Assembly (NCBI GenBank): GCA_017959625.1 | Contig: JAGDAG010000172.1 | Span: forward strand, 1-12,804 | Length of the DNA stretch: 12,804 nt | Source: Abditibacteriota bacterium | GTDB lineage: Bacteria; Armatimonadota; UBA5829 | Direction of reading: 5' to 3' | Shown: in pieces, positions 1-6,703 of the stretch | Layout: each line of letters opens with the position of its first letter | Numbering within the stretch: position 1 is the stretch's first letter | Notes under the pieces: model-generated | What the model saw: only the letters and a program-made list of their open reading frames with translations | What the model was told of the DNA's origin: nothing | Database searches by the model: none | Position numbers and translations under genes: made by a program

Positions 1-1986
1 AAGGAAGCCGGAAAGAGCGCGGGCGTTGCCCTGCTGAAAAAAAAGACGGGCAGGACCGAAAACGCCGTAAAAATGCTTCTCAGGGACATGCTCCGGAAGG
101 GGCTTCTGGAAAAAAAATACTATTTTGCCCACAAGCCCAGGCGCCTTTCGGTGAAATGCGCGGAGGCCGCGCCGGATTTCTCCGGAAACATAACGCCCCG
201 GATGAAGGAGCTCCGGGCCGCTCTGCTGGAAACGGGCAGGGTCCCGGTATCGTATCTCGTCAAAAACAAAATCGCTTCCTACGCCCTGATAAAAAAATGC
301 GCTGCCTGCGGGGCGGTAACGGAATCCCTCGAGTACGTTGACAGGATGCCTTCCTTCGTTTTTATGGCGCCGCCGGAGATCGCCTACACGCCCCGCCAGC
401 AGGAAGCCATAAGCAGGATATCGTCGCTTATGGACGGCGGACACGCCACTGTCCTGCTCCACGGCGTTACCGCTTCCGGCAAAACGGAAGTTTATATGGC
501 TCTTATCGCAAAAGCCGTATGCGAGGGCAGGACGGCTCTGGTCCTTTTGCCGGAGATCGCCCTTACGAGCCAGGTGATGAATATTTTCAGAAGCCGTTTC
601 GGCGATCTTGTGGCGGTGCTCCACAGCAACCTTTCCGACGGCGAAAGGCTTGACGAATGGCAGCGGGTAAGGGACGGCAGGGCCAGGATAGTCCTGGGGG
701 CCCGTTCCTGCGTGTTTGCTCCGGCGGAAAACATCGGGATAATAATAATCGACGAAGAACACGACGCCGGCTATAAGCAGGACAATTCCCCCAGATACCA
801 CGCCAGGGACGTTGCCGCCCTGCGGGCGGAAAAAAACGGATGCGTTTTGGTTCTGGGCAGCGCGACCCCTTCCGTTGAAAGCTATTACAAAGCGGAGAAG
901 GGCGAATACGTCCTCGTAAAAATGCCCGAGAGGATAGAAGGCAGAACGCTGCCGCAGGTCAAAAGCGCCCGCCTTTCCGACGTTTCCGATATGGGCGCCA
1001 CCGTTTTCACCCGGGAACTCCGTTCCGCCATCAAGAGCTGCCTTGACCGGAAGCAGCAGATCATCCTTATGCAGAACAGACGGGCTTTTTCCACCTTCGT
1101 TCTGTGCCGCGGCTGCGGCTGGGTGGCAAAATGCAAAAACTGCGACGTTTCCCTGAAATACCACAAGGAAACAAGGCTCCTTTCCTGCCACCACTGCGGC
1201 TACAGCGCAAAAGCGCCCCGGGCCTGCCCCGAGTGCGGAAGCGAAAGGCTCATCGCTTTCGGCATAGGCACGGAAAAGGTGATGGAATATGCCCGCCGGG
1301 AGTTTCCCGGAGCAAGGTGCATCCGCATGGACAGCGATACCACCAGGACAAAAGAAGCGCACCAGAAGATAATCAGCGCTTTCCGCAACCGGGAATACGA
1401 TATCCTCGTGGGGACCCAGATGATAGCGAAGGGGCTGGATTTTCCCGGAGTCACCCTGGTGGGCATCATATCCGCCGACGCCGACCTCAATATGCCGGAT
1501 TTCAGGGCGGAGGAACGCACCTTCCAGCTGCTTTCCCAGGTGGCCGGCAGGGCGGGGCGGGGCGGCGAGCCCGGCGAGGTGATAATCCAGTCCGTGGCGT
1601 CGGAGAGCCCCGTCCTGAAAATGGTGGCCCGGCATGATTACGAGGGGTTTTACAGATACGAGCTGGAGAACAGGCGGGAGCTCATGTATCCTCCTTTTTC
1701 AAGGCTCATCAGGATCCAGAGCCAGGACCGCGACCGGGACAGGGCGCGGCGGCGGCTGGAGGATTTTGCCGATTCTCTCCGGAGATGCGCGGTAAACAAA
1801 AACGGCAAAACGAAGATCTATCCCGTTATCCCGGCGCCTCTCGAGGTGATAAACAATATTTATCATTACAATCTTCTTATAAAAACCGCCGCCTGGGAAG
1901 AAACAGAAGAGGGGGTCCTCTTCGTCTTAAAAAGCGATCCGTCCGCCTTCGGCTGCCTTCAGTTCGATCCGGATCCTGTTTTTTAA
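1..1986 (+). CDS. priA: Primosomal protein N' (PriA), replication-restart helicase, 5' partial
   Basis: PriA is the 3'-5' DNA helicase that recognises stalled or repaired forks and reloads the replicative helicase. The reading frame is open from base 1, so the start lies before the window; PriA is usually about 730 residues and 661 are present, leaving roughly the first 70 (3'-DNA-end binding domain) outside. The ATG at 73 is internal. Numbering from that ATG: a winged-helix-like region at the start, Walker A GVTASGKT at 131-138, the DEEH box (DEEHDAGYKQ) at 227-236, then eight cysteines in four CxxC pairs between about 345 and 390 that form the two zinc sites typical of PriA. The helicase C-terminal motifs VGTQMIAKGLDFPGV and QVAGRAGRGG follow. 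The family signature is complete, so the identification is very secure. It ends in an AT-rich stretch and is separated by 108 nt from the next gene, so it probably belongs to a different transcription unit. The def and fmt genes that often follow priA are absent here. Confidence 0.97.
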   Translation, partial: KEAGKSAGVALLKKKTGRTENAVKMLLRDMLRKGLLEKKYYFAHKPRRLSVKCAEAAPDFSGNITPRMKELRAALLETGRVPVSYLVKNKIASYALIKKCAACGAVTESLEYVDRMPSFVFMAPPEIAYTPRQQEAISRISSLMDGGHATVLLHGVTASGKTEVYMALIAKAVCEGRTALVLLPEIALTSQVMNIFRSRFGDLVAVLHSNLSDGERLDEWQRVRDGRARIVLGARSCVFAPAENIGIIIIDEEHDAGYKQDNSPRYHARDVAALRAEKNGCVLVLGSATPSVESYYKAEKGEYVLVKMPERIEGRTLPQVKSARLSDVSDMGATVFTRELRSAIKSCLDRKQQIILMQNRRAFSTFVLCRGCGWVAKCKNCDVSLKYHKETRLLSCHHCGYSAKAPRACPECGSERLIAFGIGTEKVMEYARREFPGARCIRMDSDTTRTKEAHQKIISAFRNREYDILVGTQMIAKGLDFPGVTLVGIISADADLNMPDFRAEERTFQLLSQVAGRAGRGGEPGEVIIQSVASESPVLKMVARHDYEGFYRYELENRRELMYPPFSRLIRIQSQDRDRDRARRRLEDFADSLRRCAVNKNGKTKIYPVIPAPLEVINNIYHYNLLIKTAAWEETEEGVLFVLKSDPSAFGCLQFDPDPVF

Positions 1987-2005
1987 GAAAAAACCTGTTA
2001 TTTTA

Positions 2006-2034
2006 GTGAAAACCTTTGATAAAACTGCTATAAT
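2006..2034 (+). promoter_or_regulatory. Probable sigma-70 type promoter with extended -10
   Basis: TGCTATAAT at 2026-2034 is a perfect -10 hexamer preceded by the TGn of an extended -10. The -35 position at 17 nt spacing (2006-2011, GTGAAA) is poor, which is usual for extended -10 promoters. Transcription would start near 2041, giving a leader of about 54 nt before the GTG at 2095. A second perfect TATAAT lies at 2072-2077 with TTGCGA 16 nt upstream, but its start point would fall inside the ribosome binding site at 2083-2089, so it is less likely. The motif reading is direct; promoter activity is inferred. Confidence 0.55.
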
Positions 2035-2094
2035 AAAGATAGGTATATCTTGCGAATGAAATTATCTGATCTATAATTACTTAAGGAGGCTCTC

Positions 2095-4242
2095 GTGAAG
2101 AAGTCAGTCTTAGGCGTCATATTTTTGATTGCCGCATTAACAACTCTGCTTGCTCTCTGCGCCAACGCTCAGGTTTTGGTACAGACTGTCAACGCGGAAA
2201 ATACCGGTTATATAGAAGGAAACCTTGACCTGCCGCTGGAATATTCCTTTGACAGGACCGTCAAGATGTCCTCTACTGGTTCCTATGCCGCAGCGGGAAT
2301 GACAGGCGGGGCTATGGGAGGCGGTATGACCGGCACGGGTACCGGCACCAACATTTCCACTTCCCGGGTCAGTATCGGAGACAAATCGATCCTTGTTTCC
2401 ACCTCTACAAAGCTTTATGCGTATGAGAAAAGCAAGGGGCGTCTGAATTGGCAGTATCCTTCCGAGAATGATATGGAGAACGGTATCACCGGCGTGCCCT
2501 GCGCTTATGAAGGCAAAGTGTATTTCGCCACGTCAAAGGTGCTTTACTCCCTTGATGAAGACGACGGCAGCGTGCTGAAAATGAGGAATATCCCCACTTC
2601 GGCCATATCCATGCTCACGGTCTATAACGGCGTGCTGTATTTCCAGGCGGGGGACGGCAAGATCTACAGACTGGATCCGGACACCCTGGACGAAGCGGCC
2701 CCCGCTCTTTCGGCGGAAAAGGCCGTTCTGGCAAACGGATTCACGGTCTCTGGCGACACGCTTCTTTCCAAGTCTTCCAATAACGTGATCTACGCTTTCG
2801 ATCTGGGAAGCGGCCAGAACATCTTCAAGATAGACGTGGACGGAGTTATCCGCGGATATATGCCTATTATCCTTGAGGGATATATAGTGGTAATAACCGA
2901 CAAATCCATCATCGTTTATACTCCTACCGGAAAAGAGCACACCGCGCAGAAGTTTACCCACAGCATAGTATGCCCTCCCGTCACGGACGGCAATAACATC
3001 TACGTAGCCTGCGCCAATCAGAATATTTATTCCCTGCGCTTCACAAAAAGCAGGATGGAACAGAACTGGAAGAAGCCCTTCAATATGGGCCAGACCATTT
3101 CGCAGCTCATAGCCCTTCAGGACAACGCCCTTCTGTGCGCCTGCAAGAGCGGCTTTATATTTGCTCTCGATCTGGAAACCGGCTCCATCTGCTGGTCGTG
3201 CCAGTCCGGAAGAGTAGCGAACAACTCCACGGTCTCCATTCCCGGATATACTCCCGCTTCCGCAGGTTCCATGGGAACCGGCATGACAGGTATGGGTATG
3301 ACCGGTATGACCGGGACTGCGGGCATGTCTGTTTCTTCCCAGCCTATAACCACAAAGATAGTTGACGGCATCGAAGAAGTCGAGCTTTCCGCTATCCTGA
3401 AGAACTATTCCAAGTCCTTCGTTCATGAAGGTATCGTGGGGAACGCCGTTTACAACGCCGGAACTCTTGCCTATATGACCGACGGCGGCACCCTTCAGGT
3501 GAGATCCAACGTCAACGCTTCCGACAAAAAGGCGCCGGAGGTCCTGAATTACTATCCGGGTTACGACAGCAATTCCAAAAAGATATCGGCTATCCCGCCC
3601 ATAACCTTCAAGATCTCGGTCACGGACAAGGGGTCGGGCGTGGACTTCAAATCGGCAAAGCTTATCGTTAAAGATTCTGCCGGAAACGAATACGACGTCA
3701 AAATGGTCTACGACCTGGACAATCAGTATTTCTACGGAGTGCTGAGCAAGCCCAAGACCGCGGTGGTGGTCCCGTTCCCTACGGGCACGGCAGTGGCTGA
3801 CTTTATAATAAAAGATTACGCCGGGAACGAAAACAATTTTGAATTCTCGTTCGAACTTGATTCGGGGCTCCAGCCGGTAAAAACCATCCCGGACACGTCA
3901 CTCAAATACCTTGACGTTGAAACAGGCGCCGTTTACGGAGGTCAGCTCAACAAACTGATACGGGATGCTGAAGCGACAGGCGCCAAGAAAGGCGGAGCCG
4001 TGAGCTCCGCCGCAACAGCAACAGATAACAACAACAGTGGCAGCAGCATTTCTGCTGCCTCTGTTGTATCAGCCGCTTCTTCTTCAGGGGCGTCCGATCC
4101 CGGAAACATTGACGGACCTGCAAATGACGTTCAGTATGACAACGGCGTAAACAACGATATCATCGTTCTTGACGATGAGGATGACTCAAGCTTGCTTGAT
4201 TCTTATCCTGCCGAAGGTTTCCCTCCTTTTCCTCCTTTCTAA
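2095..4242 (+). CDS. Exported PQQ-like beta-propeller protein with Met/Gly/Thr-rich inserts and Ig-like domain
   Basis: I cannot assign a specific function. The GTG start is chosen because AAGGAGG (2083-2089) lies 5 nt upstream and a signal peptide follows at once: MKK, a hydrophobic core, and probable signal peptidase I cleavage after ANA (residue 25). The cysteine at 22 does not sit in a proper lipobox. Residues about 90-470 carry repeated strands of the kind seen in PQQ-like propellers, ending KLYAYE, VLYSLD, KIYRLD, VIYAFD, NIYSLR, FIFALD and TLQVRS; I count about eight possible blades. Two Met/Gly/Thr-rich insertions interrupt the first and last blades (residues 68-85 and 391-411). Residues about 480-590 resemble a bacterial Ig-like domain (GSGVDF, DYAGNEN). 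A low-complexity Ser/Ala/Asn/Asp tail follows and the protein ends FPPFPPF. It is probably periplasmic or surface-exposed. BamB and PQQ dehydrogenases share the fold, but there are no catalytic residues I can recognise and the inserts are not typical of BamB. It probably heads the dprA-vanW transcription unit, since dprA starts 2 nt after its stop. Confidence 0.85.
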   Translation: MKKSVLGVIFLIAALTTLLALCANAQVLVQTVNAENTGYIEGNLDLPLEYSFDRTVKMSSTGSYAAAGMTGGAMGGGMTGTGTGTNISTSRVSIGDKSILVSTSTKLYAYEKSKGRLNWQYPSENDMENGITGVPCAYEGKVYFATSKVLYSLDEDDGSVLKMRNIPTSAISMLTVYNGVLYFQAGDGKIYRLDPDTLDEAAPALSAEKAVLANGFTVSGDTLLSKSSNNVIYAFDLGSGQNIFKIDVDGVIRGYMPIILEGYIVVITDKSIIVYTPTGKEHTAQKFTHSIVCPPVTDGNNIYVACANQNIYSLRFTKSRMEQNWKKPFNMGQTISQLIALQDNALLCACKSGFIFALDLETGSICWSCQSGRVANNSTVSIPGYTPASAGSMGTGMTGMGMTGMTGTAGMSVSSQPITTKIVDGIEEVELSAILKNYSKSFVHEGIVGNAVYNAGTLAYMTDGGTLQVRSNVNASDKKAPEVLNYYPGYDSNSKKISAIPPITFKISVTDKGSGVDFKSAKLIVKDSAGNEYDVKMVYDLDNQYFYGVLSKPKTAVVVPFPTGTAVADFIIKDYAGNENNFEFSFELDSGLQPVKTIPDTSLKYLDVETGAVYGGQLNKLIRDAEATGAKKGGAVSSAATATDNNNSGSSISAASVVSAASSSGASDPGNIDGPANDVQYDNGVNNDIIVLDDEDDSSLLDSYPAEGFPPFPPF
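2296..2349 (+). repeat. Met/Gly/Thr-rich low-complexity insert 1 in the propeller gene
   Basis: This stretch encodes residues 68-85 of the propeller protein, made only of Gly, Met, Thr and Ala, with Met at 69, 74 and 78, ending in alternating Thr-Gly. It lies between the first predicted outer strand and the first clear blade. Composition and position are read directly; function is unknown. Confidence 0.8.
3265..3327 (+). repeat. Met/Gly/Thr-rich low-complexity insert 2 in the propeller gene
   Basis: This stretch encodes residues 391-411, a run of GMTG-like units with Met at 393, 397, 400, 402, 405 and 411. It has the same composition as insert 1 and lies in the last blade, so both inserts may be close in the closed propeller. 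Their shared GMTG units suggest common origin or common selection, though low-complexity repeats can also arise by slippage. Confidence 0.8.
3991..4011 (+). other. Perfect 8-bp hairpin inside the propeller gene linker
   Basis: GGCGGAGC (3991-3998) pairs perfectly with GCTCCGCC (4004-4011) across a 5-nt loop. No T-tract follows, so it is not a standard intrinsic terminator. It lies in codons 633-639, a Gly/Ala/Ser linker. Confidence 0.7.
4031..4067 (+). other. Strong 15-bp hairpin (one mismatch) inside the propeller gene linker
   Basis: ACAACAG (4031-4037) and GGCAGCAG (4039-4046) pair with CTGCTGCC (4052-4059) and CTGTTGT (4061-4067), with one T-T mismatch at 4038/4060 and the 5-nt loop CATTT. 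It lies 19 nt after the hairpin at 3991-4011. No T-run follows, so termination is not indicated. An mRNA-stability or processing role is possible but unproven. Confidence 0.75.
4222..4239 (+). repeat. Tandem CCTCCTTTY repeat at the 3' end of the propeller gene
   Basis: Two copies of a 9-nt unit, CCTCCTTTT and CCTCCTTTC, encode the terminal P-P-F-P-P-F immediately before the TAA. In the mRNA each copy resembles the anti-Shine-Dalgarno end of 16S rRNA, so the region directly upstream of dprA cannot act as its Shine-Dalgarno sequence. Confidence 0.75.
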
Positions 4243-4244
4243 AG

Positions 4245-5348
4245 ATGACAGAAAGGGAACTTACCGACTGGATCCGTTTTTGCCATTTTGAGATACTTCC
4301 GGAAAAAGCCAACGAATTACTTGAATATTTTCATTACGATATCGGGGAGCTTTTAAAAAGCGAAACCTATCTTTCCGGGCAATTTGAGCAGAACGCCGGC
4401 AGACAGCTTGAGCGCTATAATTACTGGAAAAACAAAGATTTATCCGAAGACCTGAAATTTATCTCGGATAACGATGTTCAGGTCATTCCGTGCGTTTCGG
4501 ATAAGTATCCCCGGAAGCTCAAAAACATTTACGACCCTCCCCCGGTGATATTTGCCAAAGGGACGGCCGAGTTCAATACCGACGCCCCGGTCCTTTCGGT
4601 AGTAGGTTCCAGAAAAGCGGATTATTACGGCCTTTCCGTTGCGGAAACGATCTCCAGAGACCTGTCGCGCAACGGTTTTATCATTGTCAGCGGCGGCGCA
4701 AGAGGCATAGACAGCGCGGCTCACAGGGGCAGCCTTGCGGGAGGCGGCGTGACCTGGTCCGTGTTCGGCTGCGGGGTCTGCGTGGATTACCCGAAGGAGA
4801 ACAGCCTTTTGTTCATGGATATCGCAGCATCCGGGGGAGCCCTGGTGAGCGAGTACCTTCCCCGGAGCGATATAGCAAAATTCAGGTTCCCCATGAGGAA
4901 CAGGATCATCGCCGGCCTTTGCGACGCTATCCTTGTGATCCAGGCGCCCGCCCAGAGCGGGGCGCTCATCACCGCCGGTTATGGCAGAGAATACGGCAGT
5001 GACGTTTTTGCCGTTCCGGGAAACGTTGACGACGACCGGAATTCCGGCACCAACGCTCTCATAAAGGACGGCTGCGCCCTGATAGAGACCGCCGACGACG
5101 TGGCGTTCAATATGGGATACACCGTTCTCGAAGCCACCGTTCCCGGCGGCGAAAGGGTCCCCGCCCTGGAGCCCGGCGAGCAGAGGATCTTCGACCTTAT
5201 CACAACAAAACCGGTGAACACGGAATATATCATGCAGCAGACCGGGCTTCCCGTTACCGAAGTGAATATAGCGCTGACGTACCTTGAGCTGAAGGGCGTC
5301 ATAAAGCGCGTTCCCGGCAACTGCTTCGTAAGGAGCGTTTTGTCTTGA
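4245..5348 (+). CDS. dprA: DNA processing protein DprA (Smf)
   Basis: DprA binds incoming single-stranded DNA during natural transformation and loads RecA. The gene encodes 367 residues, normal for a DprA with both flanking domains. Residues 1-100 form the N-terminal helical region; the Rossmann-like domain carries GSRKADYYG (121-129), SGGARGIDSAAH (149-160), FPMRNRIIAGL (215-225), SGALITAG (238-245), VPGN (257-260) and GTNALI (268-273). Residues about 310-362 form a winged helix (EQRIFDLI to IKRVPG), the DML1-like domain found in many DprA proteins. The ATG is 2 nt after the propeller gene stop and there is no Shine-Dalgarno sequence before it, so translation is probably coupled to the upstream gene. 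It overlaps kdsB by 4 nt. DprA is widespread even in bacteria not known to be competent, so it alone does not prove transformation. Confidence 0.96.
   Translation: MTERELTDWIRFCHFEILPEKANELLEYFHYDIGELLKSETYLSGQFEQNAGRQLERYNYWKNKDLSEDLKFISDNDVQVIPCVSDKYPRKLKNIYDPPPVIFAKGTAEFNTDAPVLSVVGSRKADYYGLSVAETISRDLSRNGFIIVSGGARGIDSAAHRGSLAGGGVTWSVFGCGVCVDYPKENSLLFMDIAASGGALVSEYLPRSDIAKFRFPMRNRIIAGLCDAILVIQAPAQSGALITAGYGREYGSDVFAVPGNVDDDRNSGTNALIKDGCALIETADDVAFNMGYTVLEATVPGGERVPALEPGEQRIFDLITTKPVNTEYIMQQTGLPVTEVNIALTYLELKGVIKRVPGNCFVRSVLS
5330..5335 (+). promoter_or_regulatory. Ribosome binding site supporting the TTG start of kdsB
   Basis: AAGGAG lies 9 nt upstream of the TTG at 5345, inside the end of dprA. 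It supports the TTG, which overlaps the dprA stop in the sequence TTGA. Confidence 0.7.
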
Positions 5349-6052
5349 AAACAAGTATAGTGATCCCCGCGCGCCTTGCTTCGGAAAGGCTTCCGGACAA
5401 GCCTCTTCTGGATATATGCGGAAAACCCATGATCCAGAGGGTTTACGAACGGGCGCAGGCTTCCGGCTTTGACGTTTATATCGCGCTGTGCGACGAAAGG
5501 CTGGCCGAATGCGCGGAAGGCTTCGGGGGCAAATATATAATGACCCGGAAGGATCATCGATCCGGGACGGACCGTATCGCCGAGGCGGCCCAAAGCATCG
5601 ACAGCGATATCATCATCAATCTGCAGGGGGACGAGCCCCTCATAAACCCGGCGTATATCGGTATGCTTTCGGAAGCCCTGCAGCATTCTTCCGCGGAAAT
5701 GGCCACCCTGAAGGTCGCTGTGACCGACGAAGAGGCCGCAGATCCGAACCTGGTGAAGGTGGTGTGCGACAGGGAGGGCTATGCCCTTTACTTTTCCCGC
5801 AGCCCTATACCGTATATGAGGAAACGCGGTGCGGCGGCTTATTACGGGCATATCGGCATCTACGCCTACCGCCGCGGTTTTCTGCTGGCATATCCCGGTA
5901 TGGAAAGGACTCCCCTTGAGCGCAGCGAATCCCTTGAGCAGCTGAGGGCCCTGGAGAACGGCTATAAGATAAAAGTCGCGGAGGTCGAAGAAAAACCCGT
6001 GGGCGTGGACACGCCGGAAGACTACAAAAGGGTATGCGCGCTTTTTAAGTAA
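5345..6052 (+). CDS. kdsB: 3-deoxy-manno-octulosonate cytidylyltransferase (CMP-Kdo synthetase)
   Basis: KdsB activates Kdo with CTP to CMP-Kdo, the donor for the LPS inner core, in the cytoplasm. The TTG start is preferred because the conserved N-terminus begins directly there (KTSIVIPARLASERLPDKPL) and a ribosome binding site lies 9 nt upstream. Family motifs are all present: the nucleotide-binding loop at residues 7-20, HRSGTDR (71-77), NLQGDEPLI (92-100, with the metal-binding Asp at 96), YFSRSPIPYMR (149-159), GHIGIYAY (168-175), LEQLRALE (197-204) and VDTPED (221-226). Length (235) is typical; E. coli KdsB is about 248. It overlaps dprA by 4 nt and abuts cysE with no gap. It is the clearest sign of a diderm envelope. 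A related 8-amino-Kdo-specific enzyme cannot be excluded without comparison. No other LPS genes are in the window. Confidence 0.93.
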   Translation: MKTSIVIPARLASERLPDKPLLDICGKPMIQRVYERAQASGFDVYIALCDERLAECAEGFGGKYIMTRKDHRSGTDRIAEAAQSIDSDIIINLQGDEPLINPAYIGMLSEALQHSSAEMATLKVAVTDEEAADPNLVKVVCDREGYALYFSRSPIPYMRKRGAAAYYGHIGIYAYRRGFLLAYPGMERTPLERSESLEQLRALENGYKIKVAEVEEKPVGVDTPEDYKRVCALFK

Positions 6053-6703
6053 ATGTTCGGTACTTTGAAGAAAGACATAAGCGCTGTTTTTAAAAACGAT
6101 CCCGCAGCGAAAAATATATTCGAGGTCCTTACCTACGCCGGCCTGCACGCCGTGTTCTGGTACCGCTTTGCCCATTTCTTCTACGTCCGCAAAGCGAGGC
6201 TTTTTGCCAGGCTGGTCAGCCAGTCTGCCAGGTTCTGGACCGGTATAGAGATCCATCCCGGCGCCACCATCGGGAAGGGCCTCTTCATAGACCACGGGAT
6301 GGGAGTGGTCATAGGTGAAACTGCCGTTATAGGCGATGACTGCGTCCTTTACCACGGCGTGACCCTGGGGGGCGTGAGCCTTTCCAAAACCAAAAGGCAT
6401 CCGACTCTGGGCAACAACGTTATTGTGGGCACCGGGGCCAAGATACTGGGAAACATTACTCTGGGCGACAACGTCCGCGTAGGCGCCAACGCAGTCATCC
6501 TGAAGGACGTCCCTCCGGACACAGTGGTGGTAGGGGTCCCCGGCCGTCTGGTTATGCAGAAGGAAAAGGACGACAGCGAACGCCTGTCCCACGCAAGAAA
6601 CGTCGACCCGGAAGGCGAACAGCTGCGCTGTATGGTCAACAAACTTGAAGAATTGGAAAAAAGACTTAAGATACTGGAAAGCGAGAACAACAACAGTGAT
6701 TAG
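6053..6703 (+). CDS. cysE: Serine O-acetyltransferase
   Basis: CysE transfers acetyl from acetyl-CoA to serine, giving O-acetylserine, the first step of cysteine synthesis. The 216 residues fit the short form of the family common outside Enterobacteria: a helical N-terminus (about 1-60), then a left-handed beta-helix of hexapeptide repeats from GIEIHPGATIG (64) to about 160. Key residues are visible: DHGMGVVIGETA at 80-91 with the catalytic His81 and its partner Asp80, HGVTLGGVS at 101-109, RHPTLGNNVIVGTGAKILGN at 115-134, and the terminal GVPGRLV. After about 185 there is a charged helical tail (KLEELEKRLKILE) likely to form a coiled coil, which is an addition to the usual ending. The ATG directly follows the kdsB stop. 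The 3' end overlaps cysS by 8 nt, linking cysteine synthesis to cysteine charging. Confidence 0.95.
   Translation: MFGTLKKDISAVFKNDPAAKNIFEVLTYAGLHAVFWYRFAHFFYVRKARLFARLVSQSARFWTGIEIHPGATIGKGLFIDHGMGVVIGETAVIGDDCVLYHGVTLGGVSLSKTKRHPTLGNNVIVGTGAKILGNITLGDNVRVGANAVILKDVPPDTVVVGVPGRLVMQKEKDDSERLSHARNVDPEGEQLRCMVNKLEELEKRLKILESENNNSD

Noticed and set aside
1929..1994. Possible terminator at the end of priA
   Set aside because: GTTTTTT/AAAAAAC (1978-1994) is an all-A/T stem around a 3-nt loop. The alternative GATCCG/CGGATC pairing (1936-1975), followed by T6, needs a 28-nt loop. Neither is convincing.
2050..2077. Second promoter-like pair TTGCGA-N16-TATAAT
   Set aside because: Its transcription start would fall in the ribosome binding site at 2083-2089. 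The extended -10 at 2026-2034 is a better choice.
6645..6695. Upstream in-frame ATG for cysS
   Set aside because: It adds 17 residues unlike any CysRS start and lies inside cysE. The GTG at 6696 gives the standard N-terminus with the zinc Cys at position 28.
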